Source: Viridothelium virens
Lineage: Eukaryota > Ascomycota > Dothideomycetes > Trypetheliales > Trypetheliaceae
Direction of reading: 5' to 3'
DNA length: 64,000 nucleotides
NCBI GenBank assembly: GCA_010094025.1
Contig: ML991815.1
Location: 124,001 to 188,000 of the forward strand
The translations under genes were made by a program, and so were the position numbers. Positions within the stretch are counted from its first letter, which is position 1. Each line of letters starts with the position of its first letter. Shown here one piece after another: positions 23,810 to 36,590 of this stretch. The notes beneath the pieces are model-generated. The model did no database searches, was not told where the DNA came from, and saw only the letters and a program-made list of their open reading frames with translations.

Positions 23810-25770
23810 CTAATTCTTCTTCCAACCCTGGATTGCCTCGTCAACTTCTCTCCTAAATCTTTGCTGGCCTTCGCACTGCTCTAAAAAGATCTTGTACTTG
23901 GCTTGGAGAAGTTTCTTCTGGCCCTCATCCTTGCCTGGCCAGACAACCTTTCCGGGTTTGCTCATTCGATCCATAATACTCCACAATGACTCGGTCTTAC
24001 CCTCTTTGTCCGTACTTGCGGCCTTGGCACCCAGCATGGCTGCCCCGTGCACCACAGCCGCATGCACGTACCTTGGAATGACCACAGGCATATCACATGC
24101 TGTAGCCATGAGTTCCATCAGAATGTCGTTCTGACATTGCGATCCGGACATGAAGATGGAGCTGATAATGTGACCGGACTTATTCATGACCTCAATGATC
24201 TGATGCGTCTGGAGGGCAATGAATTCCATGGTCGCGTAGTAGTAGAGTGCGAGACCGTCGATGCTGCGGTCGCTGCTGAGACCGACCACCGAGCCTGTCA
24301 TGTTGGGATCTGCGATAGGGCTACGGTTTCCGAAAAGGTCGCCGTATAGGAAAAAGTGGCGACCGAGCCAACTGATGGTTGGTGCATCCACTTTCGTGGC
24401 CATCTCGCGTAGATGTTCATTTAGATAGTCATAGATGTTCGCGTTGTATGTCTCCGCCACTGACATAGTCTCCTGGAAGGCAGGATGAGTTTCGAGCACG
24501 TGCTTCAAGAGTTCGCCAGTGGCTGATTGGCCACCTTCAGCCAACCATTTGCCTTGGATCAAAACGTCTCTGTATGGGCCCCAAACTCCATTCACAAAAT
24601 TGGCTTTTTCGCTCATGGCAATGTGACAGGTTGATGTACCAGCAACAGCCGCAAGACGAGTATACGCTTGCGATAAGTCGTTTGAAGAAACGTCCGCATT
24701 GACCTCGTGTCCGCTGAGTTTCACCTTGGCGCCTACAGTGCCGATCCAACCAGCATAGGCATCAATCACACCGCTTCCAACGGCGATACCAGCTGGGAGG
24801 CCCATATCTGTCGCTGCCTTCTCACTGAGAGTACCGCAAATCTCGCCAGCGGTGAGGTAATGACCGTTCTGGGAAACATTAGTCATGTTCATTATTTAAG
24901 GGGAGTGGAAGCATTACGACCCCGTCAACGCCACCCAATCGCTTGAAGTTGTCTTCGCAGAGATCTGGCAGGCCGATATCCTTGAGGAAATCCTCTTGCC
25001 AACCCTTCACGGAGCCATCGACTCCAACAGGGACGAAACCTTGCTTGCAGACTACACTGCAAAAGCTCCTAGTTTCATTACCAGTAGCCATGTGGGTCAG
25101 GGCATCGGTAAGATCGTAGAATTTGCAGCGATCGAACTGCTCTTTGGTCATGTGGTTCTTCAGCCACAAGACTTTAGGGATTTCCATCTCAATGGACATC
25201 TTGCCCCCCACATATCTCAAGAGGTTATGCTTCGTTGCATTAATCTTCTGCGTCTCTTCCACCGGACGATGATCTAGCCACAGCACGACGTTGCGATCAT
25301 TGCCATCCTTGTTGGAGAAGTCCGGACCAGTGACACACTGAGGCTCATCCGTATCATGGGTGAAGACAGCAAGTGAACAGGTAGCATCGAAGCCAATACC
25401 GCGGATTGAGCTGCCATCGATGTTGTGCTGGTTCATTGCGCGCTGTACGGAAGAACAAATACATTTCCATATGTTGGTAGTGGATTGTTCCTGAAGAAGT
25501 AAGTCAACTGAACGGTTTCGAGAATCTCATTGTTCGTCTGCATGGCAAACTCACGTAATAACCTGACTCAGGTTGCCACAGCCCGATGTTTTCTGAGGCC
25601 AGGCCGACAATGTCGCCCTTGTCGTTCATGATACATGCTCGAGCACTACCAGTACCCACATCAATGCCAATGTAATGATCCAACGCCGGGCGGAGCTCAT
25701 TATGAGGATCTGTTGACATTTGACGCGAAGACTGCCTGTACGGCTGCCGATATGGCATGGTTCCTGCCAT
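23810..25770 (-). CDS. FGGY-family carbohydrate (pentulose/ribulo-) kinase
   Basis: Three exons, 25770-25555, 25490-24918 and 24868-23810, all phase 0, give 615 aa. The N-terminal ATPase-fold signature YIGIDVGTGSARACI starts near residue 33. RGIGFDATCSLAVF, NVVLWLDHRP and the FGGY segment around GLPAGIAVGSGVIDAYAGWIG are characteristic of the YDR109C/FGGY branch that phosphorylates D-ribulose or related ketoses. MSGSQCQNDILMELMA in the C-terminal domain matches the family's second signature. The enzyme is expected to be cytosolic. The first about 30 residues are a non-conserved, Gln/Arg-rich extension. Divergent with the EMC10 gene over 770 bp. Confidence 0.93.
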
Positions 25771-26540
25771 GATGGAAATTTAAAGCTATCTTGAGCTCTG
25801 CGGAACGTTATTTGTGCGGGGTGGGGTTTAGTAGCTATGCAAGGAAATGAGGCGGGACACTGTATAAGCCAGAGACGGTACGAGAGTTGTGAGCACGATG
25901 AAGTGTGAGCAGACGAGTGGGAGGGAAAGGTTGAACAGCAAGAAAGCTTAGAAGGCCACTAGGTTGAGCTGTCAGCCATACGTGGTAAGAAACCCCACAG
26001 CCCAACGCGGATGGCGGAGCTGCGGTCAGGAACCCCCCTGTGATGTCATTGGCTCTTCGACCTCATCAGTCAGGTCTGCAATGCGAGAAGGTTATCTAGC
26101 TTCTCCGATGATCGGTTGATAAGACCCGGGTATTCAATGCACGACACATTACACATCTTTTGAATGCTAGAGATAATTTCAGTGGAGATGAGCCGTCAGC
26201 TTTACGTAGGTGCGTAGTTCTGGCGGCCAAAGCTCCTCCAACTAGTGTTTCCCGTGGCTCCTCGGCCTCTCCTCGAGCTCCTTCCCCTGCAGCAACCGCG
26301 GAGAATCATTGTTCCCTATAAGCATTTCCACTTTCATGATCCTTGCCGATCGCGACTTCCTGCGAGTCCACTCTTCTACTTCACACATCGCCCTCCTGTG
26401 ATCTCCTCTTTCGCTACTTCTCAAGTGTACACAGTATCTGGATCGTCTTATTGTTTAAGCACGCCTTCAGTTCTCTCCCAAATTACGCACGACAACTCGA
26501 TCATAAGGCCATAGACTCCTAGGAATAATCATTCGCCAAA
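25771..26540. promoter_or_regulatory. Divergent promoter region, 770 bp
   Basis: Lies between the FGGY kinase and EMC10 genes. The EMC10 leader is pyrimidine-rich. No specific site assigned. Confidence 0.5.
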
Positions 26541-27192
26541 ATGCGCCTCCTCTCTGCTCTGTTCATTCTCTCCGCTCTTCCCTCGGCTCTTGCAGCTTCA
26601 ACATCTACAAAAGAAGATGTCAAAGTATACGCTTGGCCCATGTCCGAATCCAAGCCCCAGATTCTAGCCGAAATCACATACGATCCGCAATCGCTTACTG
26701 CCAGTACGAAGAAATATCATCAGCTCCAGTCAACTTCTTCCGAAGATCTGGTTCGAGTAGGTCTCTACGACCCCAAAACTACGGACTGGACTGGTGTCGT
26801 GACCTCAGGGTCACAATTCGAGAGTGACTATGCGAAGACCATTGTGCTCCATCTCGACCACGAGGGACGTCCGTTTCATGTCGGCTTCAGTGCATCAGTT
26901 CCATCAGAAGATAAGAAGAGTGGAGAAAAGATTATCCAAGGTTTCGACAGCTTAAAGGTGGTCTTGAAACCTCCGGTTCAGGGTCCTCAGCCCCATCTCA
27001 ATAAACCAGTCGTGTTGAATCCGGATGGGAAGGTTGACGAGAAGGAGCCGGAGAAGACATTCCTCCAGAAGTGCGTATGATGAAAGGCCTTTTTCGATCG
27101 CTTCGACACTGACTTGTGACAGGTATTGGTGGGTCCTTGCGTTATTCCTCGTCCTGCAGGTCGTGTCAGCAACCGGCGGCGGGGAAAAGTGA
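26541..27192 (+). CDS. ER membrane protein complex subunit 10 (EMC10-like)
   Basis: Exons 26541-27070 and 27123-27192, with a 52-bp intron (GTGCGT..CAG, phase 2), give 199 aa. An N-terminal signal peptide (MRLLSALFILSALPSALAA) is followed by a lumenal beta-sandwich-like domain and, in exon 2, a single C-terminal membrane helix (YWWVLALFLVLQVVSA). Size, topology and segments such as VGLYDPKTTDW fit fungal EMC10. The EMC inserts tail-anchored and multi-pass proteins into the ER membrane. Without the splice the frame ends before the membrane anchor, so exon 2 is needed to make sense of the protein. Confidence 0.82.
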
Positions 27193-27423
27193 TGGCGAAA
27201 ATTATTCTGTGATAGACAACGGGCCTCTAAAATATTCATTCTGCGTGTGGGCACACGTCCTCGTACTCTACAATGCGCGTCAGACTTTGCCTACTTCCCA
27301 CGAATTGACCCATAGATCTATCTCTCGTATTGGAGCACCTTATTTCTCCCGCCTCTTAGGTAAGCTATACTCGACTTTATGGCATTATATCCGTCTCTAA
27401 GATCAAAAAGTTGCGTAACAAAA

Positions 27424-28041
27424 ATGCCCAAGAACAAGTGGTCAGCCGCAATTGGCAATGGAAAAAGCACTCGAGTCTCCGGACCAAACGTCGCACCCAA
27501 CAGTCTTGTCAAAATCAGCGACGTTGGATTTCAGCCTGCAAAAGCAGCGACCTATTATCTCTGTCGTGGGCACAGCATCACGAAAGTCGATGGCACTCCC
27601 TTGGCCATCATCAATCGCCACCTAGACGGCACATTTGCACTCGCCGAGGACCGCCGTCCACGCCCACCGCGCCTCATCGTCAACAACGGAGCTGTCTTCC
27701 TGGCAAGTAGCGGGATAGTGCTGAATCCTGCTGAGGCTCTCCTCGTCCATCAACACGGTCAAAAGATATGGAACCTTGATGGCCGCCAGCTCGGCGTGGT
27801 CATGACAGAATATGGGCGACGCTTCTGCTACGAGGAGTCTGAAACTGATCCTCATTCGACGGCCGATCTGGATCGTGAGTTTGGTGGAATTGATGTCCGT
27901 AGGTACACGAGGCTAATCTCGTGGTAACAAGGCTTCCTTCTCGCGTATCGTGTCGATGGCACCCCGTTTGCCGTTTATTATCCAAAGCAGGCACAAGAGG
28001 TGCTGAGCGGAACAGGTAGAACAGGTCACAGATCCGGTTGA
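27424..28041 (+). CDS. Unrecognised small protein with duplicated VDGTP motif
   Basis: The ATG at 27424 opens a frame that would end at 27927, but a good GTGAGT donor at 27875 and an AAG acceptor at 27931 join it to a second exon 27932-28041, giving 186 aa. Support for the splice: exon 2 reads FLLAYRVDGTPFAVYYP, an echo of KVDGTPLAIINRH in exon 1, so the protein seems to contain an internal repeat. I know of no family with this pattern. There is no signal peptide or membrane segment. It sits between EMC10 and the 3' end of Utp21 on the + strand. Confidence 0.55.
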
Positions 28042-28371
28042 GGGCCTCCCCGATCACAAGCGTGGCTTTGGGTGCCGTGTGCGAAGTTTTCCCTTTATCT
28101 TCAGTAATGCAATGAATCATCAAAGACACTTTAGAAATTTGAATTTCCACTGTTGGTTACGATGGTATGCTTGAGCTAGCCTTATATGCCTATGGCCTAA
28201 ATTCCTCCTCACAGCAAGTTCGCCTTAAGGAACCTCTGGCACCTTTGCAACCGTTTTGTAAAAGGAATGCTCTCTATCTTGCAAGTCAACATCCCAGGTC
28301 GCACCCCAAGCCCAATCAAATCCCTTCATCCCCACCCCCCTCCCCACTCTTCCAACCCCTCCACCACATTC
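28042..28371. other. Intergenic, 330 bp, between convergent genes
   Basis: Holds 3' regions only. From about 28290 it is almost pure C/A/T on the + strand, the left edge of skew island C. Confidence 0.5.
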
Positions 28372-28990
28372 TCACACCCCCCTTAAAAACCCCACCACCC
28401 CAGCACAACTCCCCACCAACCCCCTCAACCGCACCATCTCCCCCGCCAACACCCCCCTCCACTCCCCCACCGCCTCTGCAACCCGTTCCTCGCGCACCAC
28501 CGCGTCGGCATGGATCCTCAGAAACGCCGCCATCCACGCCTGGCCGAGCTCGAAGTCGGCCGAGCCCCGCAGCTGCGCCGTGAGCGCCTGGACGAAGGCG
28601 ACGAGTTCGGTCGCCGGGGAGCTGGGGTCGAGGGTGCGGAGGGCGAGGTCGAGCGAGGAGGGCGGGAGCGCCTTGAGGTGCGTGAGGAGCGGGGTGTGCG
28701 TGTTGGTTGTGTAGGAGGTGTGCAGGAGGGTGGTGAGGGTTGAGGGTTCGGGTGCGTGGTTGAGTTTGGTGAGGTGGCGGGATTTGGTGTCTGAGGTGGT
28801 GGTGGAGGAGGGAGCGTCGTTGGGGACGGAGGTGGAGGAGGGGTTGGAGGTGGAAGGGAGAGAGGGGAGGAAGAAGGGCGCGCTTTTGGGGCGTTGGGGG
28901 GGTTCTTTGGGTTTGTTGCGGGCGCGGATGAGGTCGAGGTGGAGGATGGTCTGCCAGCGGGCTTTGGGCACGAGGCTGAGGGTGATCATG
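28290..28990. other. GC-skew switch island C
   Basis: C-rich then G-rich on the + strand, switching near 28530. My hand count gives 110 C and 8 G in 28321-28500, against 18 C and 100 G in 28621-28800. It covers the C-terminal coding part and 3' flank of the minus-strand Utp21 gene. Confidence 0.88.
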
Positions 28991-31697
28991 TCGTCGCTGA
29001 GTTGGTCGATGGAGGGGACCGCAGTCTCGGAATGGGCATCGGTCGCAGGCTCTTCTAGAGTAGCTGCTACGATGCTTTGGCCTCCTTCGCCGGATGTGGT
29101 AGGGGCGTCGAGTTCGGCCATTTCTCCTTCCTCGATTGGTCGAGTCGGAACTTGTGTGAAAAGAGTGCGGTTTGTCCACAAGTCGATACCAAGGCTATCT
29201 TCGCATGCTGTTGCAAAATATTCGCCGGTATTGGAAAAGGCGATTGCGGTACATTTGCTTCGGAGTCTGCTGGCATCGATGAGATGACCTGTCGGTAGAT
29301 CCCAGACACGTACGACCGAGTCAGCACAGGCAGCGACAATCCATCGACCATCGCTGGAGAAACAGAAATCGGTTATGGTTGAAAAGGACGTTGAGAGCTC
29401 TCGAACTACTCTTTGGGTCTGCAGATCAATGACAGCGATAGAGCCGTCATTACAAGCAACGGCGATGAGATCACTAGGTCGATGGTAGCGTAAGCTCACG
29501 ATGGTTCTTCCAACGGCAGCGAAGTCAATCTCATGAATGAGCAGTCCTGTCGCAAAATCCCAGAACTAGACCTGGGTCAGTAAATTCCTAATGAGACAGA
29601 TAAGATTAGACTGGACCTTGAACTTGCCGTCCGACCCACAGCTTATTACGGTGTGATTTAGATTGTCGATAACGAGGCCGGTCACCGCCGAAGTATGTTT
29701 CCCTTGGCCCTTTTTGTACTTCTTTTTGTGGTTAGGGTCCACTTCTTTTTCAAGGCTGTCCTCAGTCTGCAGCTGTTGGAGGCGCAGTTGCTTTGCTTGA
29801 AGTGGTGTGAGCGGTGCAGGAAATCTTTGGCGATGCATGCCGGATTGCAGGTTGAACATATCGATGCTACCACCGGCCGAACCCACAAGCGCAAATGTGC
29901 CACAAGGCGACATGGCGACGCTCTGAAGAAGTATTAGTATTCTGTAAGCAGCGAGACTTAAAGTAACAGTACCGTAACGTTGGAGCTGTCGCTAGTTGGA
30001 AAAGCCCAACGTCCAGCTCTCTTTCTGCCCCAGAACCACGTACGAGCGAATCTATTGCCTTCATGGCCCGTCACGACACTTTCCCATCCTGTCGCACTGC
30101 TGTCGGCAGCATTCGATTTGCTTGCGCCCTTAGAATTACTCGTCTTGTTCCAGATAGCCTGCGAGCCAGGTAATGCCCCAATGCCGCCGTCACGATTCAG
30201 GCTGCTTGCCATACATGTAATTTTAGGCGCCTTCAGACTTTCTGGACCGTGACCCCCAGAGCCATGACCAAACAAGCCGCGTTTCTTTGCCTTTGCCTGG
30301 ACATTGCCCTGGCTTAATTCGGTGCTTTGTCCATCACGACGTAGACTCCACCCCCACAAACTTCGGTCCTCACTGCCGCTTAGCAGCCATTTACCATTTG
30401 CTTCCGTTCCTTCGGATTCAGGAGGTAGAAACTGCAGAGCAGAGACCGGACCAGCGTGACCAGCTCGCATGTGGAGGATACGTGGGATTGGAGAGAATGA
30501 CGTTTCGTCAAAGATCCAAGATTTCAACGCATTATCGAGACCACTCGTGACAAGAATCGCTTGACCAGGCAAGAACTCCATTTTATTGATACCTCCTGAA
30601 ATGCCTTCCGCAGTGTTGACTGGAGCGTTATGAGCAGCCGGAAGTACACCAGTTCTTCTTCCTCCCGAATTAAGATCCCAAAAGGTTATATCTCCACTAC
30701 TATGACTGGAAGTTGCCATTGCACCCGAATGTCGGCCGTCTTCCCCTGCACCAAGACCGTCTGTGCGAAATGAAATCGAGGAGATTGGAGCGCCTTGAGT
30801 GACGGACCTAAGCCTAATGACTTCTTTATCATGCCGCATATCATGAACGATGAGCGGTCCGTTTTCGTAGGCGATGGCTAGTAGGGAAAGGGCGGGAGTA
30901 GGTTGAATTGCTGTCACTGCCCCATAGTTCGATGCAGCTGGCAAGATGGTATAAATGAGTTTATTGCTACTCAAATTCCATATTTCCACAGTCCCATCCT
31001 CTCGTCCAGCAAGTATCTTATTCAAATAGGTGGGCATGTTACATATACCTCCGGTGATACGCCTGCTCAACCCATTGGGGCCTGAATATGGCGGTACCAG
31101 GGTTGTATAGTGCTCAAGCGTATTCGACTTCCATACCTCGATGCGAGTGGAACAGCAGCCCACAATCCAGGTTCCGAATATGAGAAATTGTTTGACATTT
31201 TCTGGGGAGCCATGAATGTCTTCGAGTTCAGCCACCTTTTTACCTCTGGAATAGACCCATACCCCGCGGGCAGACGATGCCTGACTTCCACCCCAAGCCG
31301 CGATGACTTTGTCCTGCCATGCCTTGGTCGCTGTGATGGGCTCGGGGGTTTGCGGTCTTGTAATGAAGACGAGATTTAAGCCGCGACGTAGATCATAGGT
31401 GTGTAGACTGCGGCCGACACTGGTGGTGACCTGAAAAGTTGTCTTGCCCAGAGGAAGTACGGTGAAAGGAACATCGGTCGGAGATACCAAGCCTACCGTC
31501 TAATCATGTCAGGATAGGTCGTAAGAGTGTGCAGGGAGGGATGCACGTACTCGAAATGGAGCAAATATTTTCGAGGGTTTGGATGCAGGCCGAGTCTCGG
31601 CAAGGTCATGATGCGCTGCAAGTTTGATTCTCTTGGTCGTCTGCCGGCCATGAACTTGGTCTCGTGGGGGTGAGAGAAGGTGAGGCATCACGATCAT
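28372..31697 (-). CDS. utp21: U3 snoRNP / SSU processome WD-repeat protein Utp21 (WDR36)
   Basis: Four exons, 31697-31551, 31499-29973, 29922-29617 and 29565-28372, all phase 0, give 1057 aa. Two stacked WD40 propellers occupy about residues 40-760 with repeats such as ILAGREDGTVEIWNLSSNKLIYTI, ILVTSGLDNALKSWIFD and VVRVWDLPTGHLIDAS. The C-terminal Utp21 domain includes AVPSIDQLSDDMITLSLVPKARWQTILHLDLI. A Lys-rich insert (HKKKYKKGQGK) lies between the propellers. Utp21 acts in the UTP-B module in early 18S rRNA processing. The last about 130 residues are compositionally odd because they fall in a skew island. Divergent with Vip1 over 287 bp; an in-frame ATG at 31688 is an equally good start. 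Confidence 0.95.
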
Positions 31698-31984
31698 AAG
31701 TCATTTGCGACACTTCAGCAGCTCGTAATCCATGAGCGGGTTGGCGAAATTTCGAGGGCTAGAGTAGGGTACGATAAGATAAGGTTGATCATTTTAATCT
31801 GGGTCTGTCAGATGCGCGTCATTTGCAGGGCTTGTGAGCCTGCAAATGCAATGCCCGCCATTTACGGAATGCTGGCGCTAGAAATCTTCAACAAAATGTA
31901 GCCCTTAACGCCCTTCTCGCTCTTCTCGCCCTCCATGAATCCACCTTCAATACAGTTGTCTTCTTGTGCGTTGTGTGTTGTCGG
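31698..31984. promoter_or_regulatory. Bidirectional promoter utp21 / vip1, 287 bp
   Basis: A compact shared region between two divergent start codons. No motif assigned. Confidence 0.55.
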
Positions 31985-34900
31985 ATGGCGGCATCCAAAA
32001 ACGACCGTAACGAAGAACACGTTCGGCCCCACCGCCATGCCATCCAAGCGTCTATTATCTCGCCGAAAGCAGGTCAGGCTGAGCGCTTGTCCAGAGTTAA
32101 TGTCTCCTCCGGTCAAGATGCTGGGACCACGAGACGAGCGAGCAGTTCTATGCCGCCACCGCCGCTTTCTAGCGACCCCACTATGCCCTTTAAGCGTGCC
32201 AATTCTTCGGAGAGTGCAGCTCAATCAGAGCCAAGCACTCTAGAATCTCATCACCCCGAAGTGCATGTCCTCTCGGCTTCACCCTTGCCTGATGCAGCAG
32301 CTCGCTCCTCTTTCTCCAATATGGGCGATGCAGAATCTAACCGCATGTCTTTCTCCTCGCTGTATTCCCTAGGCTCCGCAATATATAATAGTGCGAGAGG
32401 GACAAATACCAGCGGTCCTCCAAGCTCCACTGGCGGTTCCGAACAAGATGGTACTCTTCCCGACCTAGCATCATTAATCTCAGGAAACCGCTGACTGCGC
32501 AAACAGCCAAAACGGAAGGCATTCCCTTCGGCTCGCTACCGACATTTTCCCAGTCTGGAACGGCGTCAAGCAGTCCAAATGGTGTAGCTTTGACTCCACA
32601 TGGCCTCATGGGACGAGATCAAATGCAGCCGCCAACTTCGCAGCCTACGCAGGCGCTATATCCGGGACAAGCGTCACCTCAGAAACATGGCATCGGCCAA
32701 TCAAGTCAGACTTCTCAAAGCTCGCGCCGTTCCGACAGCAAGCCTAACCACCGTCGGATCAGTGGCAGTACCGTGGCGAGTAGTGCAAGTCCCAGCCGTG
32801 ACAGCAGCGCGACTCACAGTCCCAAAGACGGAAAAGTACCCACTTCCAAGCCTGCCTTCACTGGCATCATTGGCGTTTGCGCACTCGACGCTAAGGCACG
32901 CAGCAAGCCAAGTCGAAACATCTTGAACCGGCTCATCTCGAAACAGGAATTCGAAGTGATTGTATTTGGAGATAAGATCATTCTCGATGAGGATGTTGAG
33001 AACTGGCCTGTCTGCGATTTCCTGATATCCTTCTTCTCTGATGGATTCCCCTTGGATAAAGCCATTGCTTATGCAAGCCTCCGGAAACCATTTTGTGTCA
33101 ACGATATTCCTATGCAGACTGTGCTGTGGGATCGACGTATATGCTTGAAAATCCTGGATCGTTTGAACGTTCGTACCCCTGAAAGGGTGGAGATTAGTCG
33201 TGATGGCGGTCCCACCTTGCCCTCGCCCGAACTAGCCCAACACCTTTTCAGAAAGACTGGCGTGAAACTTGAAGGACCCGAGGATGGCACGGGTGGAGGC
33301 GCACCACCGCCAAAGAAAGTGGAACTCATTGACAACGAAAATGCTATCTCGGTGGATGGTATCGTGCTTCAGAAACCGTTCGTGGAGAAACCAGTGAGCG
33401 GAGAGGACCACAACATTCACATCTATTATCGAGACGGCACAGGACGCAGACTATTTCGCAAGATCAACAACAAAAGCTCGGAAAGGGACGATTCCCTTTC
33501 GATTCCTCGATCAATTACCGAAGAGGGCAGTAGCTATATATATGAACAATTCCTCCAATCTGCACGCTCAGAAGACGTCAAGGCGTATACTGTAAGCAAG
33601 GATTTTTGTCATGCAGAAACCAGGAAATCTCCTGTTGTTGACGGGCTTGTCAAGCGGAATACTCATGGTAAAGAAGTAAGGTATGTGACAAGCCTTAGCC
33701 AAGAAGAGGCGTCAATGGCTTCAAGAATTGCCGAAGGCTTTGGACAACAGGTTTGCGGTTTTGATCTCCTGCGAGCCAATGGTCGGAGCTACGTTATCGA
33801 TGTCAATGGCTGGAGTTTTGTCAAAGACAATAATGACTATTACGACAAATGCGCGAGCATTCTGAAACATATGTTCATCCGCGAGAAAAACAGAAGAGAA
33901 GGAAAAGCAGTCGCGGACGAACTTGATTCCAATGAAAAGGGACAGCCCGTTCCGCAGCGCAAGTACGGTGATGGTAGTCATCGAAATGCACTCAAGTCTA
34001 TACTTCGATCTCCGAGCGTTTCTAGGATAACGGGCCATCATTTGAATCACAGTTCACGTTCTAATGGTCCTCCACTTACCTCACCACCGAGCTTCGAAAA
34101 GCCGGGATCTCCTCAATTGATCTCAACTGGGACTGGCCCATCCGATGTATTGCCTCCACCAGCCGTTGCAACGCAGACCGACGAGCCCATGAGCATGCAA
34201 GGCATGGCTTCATTGAACCAATCTGAGAACATACCTCCCCCGGCATCAAAGTCTCAGTGGAAGCTTAAAGGAATGGTATCAGTTATTCGCCACGCCGATA
34301 GGACACCAAAGCAGAAATTCAAGTTCACCTTTCATACGAAGCCTTTCGTTGATCTGCTGAAGGGACACCAGGAAGAAGTCCTCTTAATTGGCGGAGCTGC
34401 TCTACACAGTGTCTTAGAAGCGGTCAAGCAGGCTGAAACTGAAGGCATTGAAGATCCAGCCAAGCTTAGTCTTTTGAAGAACTCTTTGGTCAAAAAAGGT
34501 CAATGGGCTGGCACAAAAGTTCAGATCAAACCAATGTTTCGGAAGAGAAAGCAGGAAGAGTTATCATCCCCCTCAGAGATAGCCGTCCAGAGCCCAACAG
34601 ACGCATCCCCTCCAGACACCAAATCACCGGATACTGACGCACCCAACAATGAGCAATCTGAGCAATCTGAGCAATCTGAGCCTTTGCCAGCACCTTTCGA
34701 CGGCTCTGATCTTTCCGTCGGTGATACTCCTCAGAAGCGAAGTGACTCCATCTCTGACGTCACAATATCGCGAATCTCTGCGGCCGAAAATAACCTGATT
34801 CTTGACAAACTACAGCTCATCATCAAGTGGGGAGGCGAGCCGACGCATTCGGCCAGATACCAGGCCCAGGATCTCGGCGAGAACTACAGGAATGATCTAC

Positions 34901-36590
34901 TTCTTATGAACAGAGGTGCTCTCGAAGATGTCTCTGTCTTCACCAGTTCTGAGCGACGAGTGACGACGAGTGCACAAATCTTTGCAGCATCGTTTTTAGA
35001 CCAAGCAGATGTACCACCAGATTTCTGCAAGGTCAGGAAAGACCTTCTGGATGATTCGAACGCCGCCAAGGACGAGAGCGACAAGGTGAAAAAGAAACTA
35101 AAAACTCTATTGCGAGAAGGCAACAAAGCACCTCCTCAATTTGCTTGGCCCAAAAATGTTTTCGCGGAGCCCTACATTGTGGTGAAAAAGGTAGTGGAGC
35201 TTATGCGTTTCCATCGTAAAGTGATGCGTCACAATTATAGCAAGATACTCTCTGAAGCAGCGTCGTCCCTATCGGCAATCGCGAGCCCTCCCATTACCTC
35301 TACGGCATCAAGTAATGGAGGAAAGTCGGCTCACAGTCAGGCTTCTTCGAGCATCCAAGCTCGCTGGTGTTGTGGCGAAGATGCAGAACTATTCAAAGAA
35401 CGATGGGAGAAGATCTTCTCCGAATTCTGTGACTCAGAAAAAGTCGATCCAAGCAAGATCTCCGAATTATACGACACAATGAAATTCGACGCCCTCCATA
35501 ATCGACAATTTCTTGAGTGGATATTCACTCCTGACCCCAAAGTTCTAGCAGAAGATCAACCAGGCGAGGCTCCGCCAGGATCTGAACGTGCTTCGGAGCC
35601 AGATATTGCAGCTTTGAAGTCAGGGTCTGATGCGACGCTGACTCTGAAGGACACTGCACCAGCAGAAAAGGTGGCGGATAAAGGTGGTATAGCACATCGC
35701 ATGGGTTTTCGTCGCCGTTCAGAAACTCATGCTGTGAGTACGAAAAGCCAGGGAAGCAGCTCAAGCTCTAATGCCGCTGATTATCTCTCTGAAAACTATT
35801 TCAATCTGTTTTCTGGTGATGGACAGTCCAAAGTTAAGCTGGATGCTCGTCTTGAGAAGTTGCGCGAACTGTACACACTCTCCAAAGTTCTATTCGATTT
35901 CATTGGGCCACAAGAATACGGCATCACGGACACCGAGAAACTTGAGATCGGACTGTTGACATCACTGCCGTTGCTCCGGGAGATTGTGACCGACCTGGAA
36001 GAAGTCCAGGCCTCTGAAGCACCCAAGACTTTTATCTACTTTACCAAAGAAAGCCATATCTACACATTGCTGAATTGCATCCTCGAAGGTGGCATTCAGA
36101 CCAAGATTCAACGAAATGCCATACCGGAATTGGATTACCTGAGTCAGATTTGTTTCGAGCTCTACGAAAGTCAGAACGTAACTCCGAGTGACGAACCTAA
36201 TTCTTTCAATTACAGCATTCGCATCACTATTTCGCCTGGCTGTCATACATTCGATCCACTCGATGTGTAAGTCAAGTGTTGCTACCTGCGACTAGTTCAC
36301 AACTGACTGTTGAGTAGACAATTGGACTCAAAGCACTGTATCGGATGTGCACCCCGCCGCAGCTTGACGGCCCACGGGGACTGGAAGCAAGTGATTGAAA
36401 CACTCCGAGCTAAATTCCACACGTGAGTGCGAAGTCTGCGTTTTACGTGATAGACCAGAATCGCTAATTCTGTATCAGTGTCAAACTTCCCAAGTCCTTC
36501 GTTGCTGTCAATCTGTCCGAAAAGGTGCCGCAAGCCTTCGGAGATAGTGATGAAAGTAATCAGAAGGCACCCTCACTGAATGATGATTAA
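31985..36590 (+). CDS. vip1: Bifunctional inositol-pyrophosphate kinase/phosphatase Vip1/Asp1 (PPIP5K)
   Basis: Four exons, 31985-32450, 32507-36266, 36318-36422 and 36479-36590, give 1480 aa. The start is the first ATG of the exon 1 frame. A Ser/Pro-rich disordered region of about 270 residues precedes the ATP-grasp kinase domain (GIIGVCALDAKARSKPS, VIVFGDKIILDEDVENWP, CGFDLLRANGRSYVIDVNGWS). From about residue 740 comes the histidine-acid-phosphatase-like domain with VIRHADRTPKQKFKF. Intron 1 removes the frame break between N-terminal extension and kinase. The two halves make and remove the 1-position pyrophosphate on IP6/IP7, controlling phosphate signalling, polarity and microtubules in fungi. 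A nine-nucleotide direct repeat encodes EQSEQSEQSE near 34650-34680. Confidence 0.96.

Noticed and set aside
9090-26540. Secondary-metabolite gene cluster
   Set aside because: A permease, flavoenzyme, hydrolase and kinase occur in the area, but there is no synthase or pathway regulator and they are interleaved with housekeeping genes.
28316-29179. Long open frame of 287 codons overlapping utp21 in another frame
   Set aside because: It is an Arg/Pro/His-rich shadow created by the extreme base skew of island C; the Utp21 frame is the conserved one.
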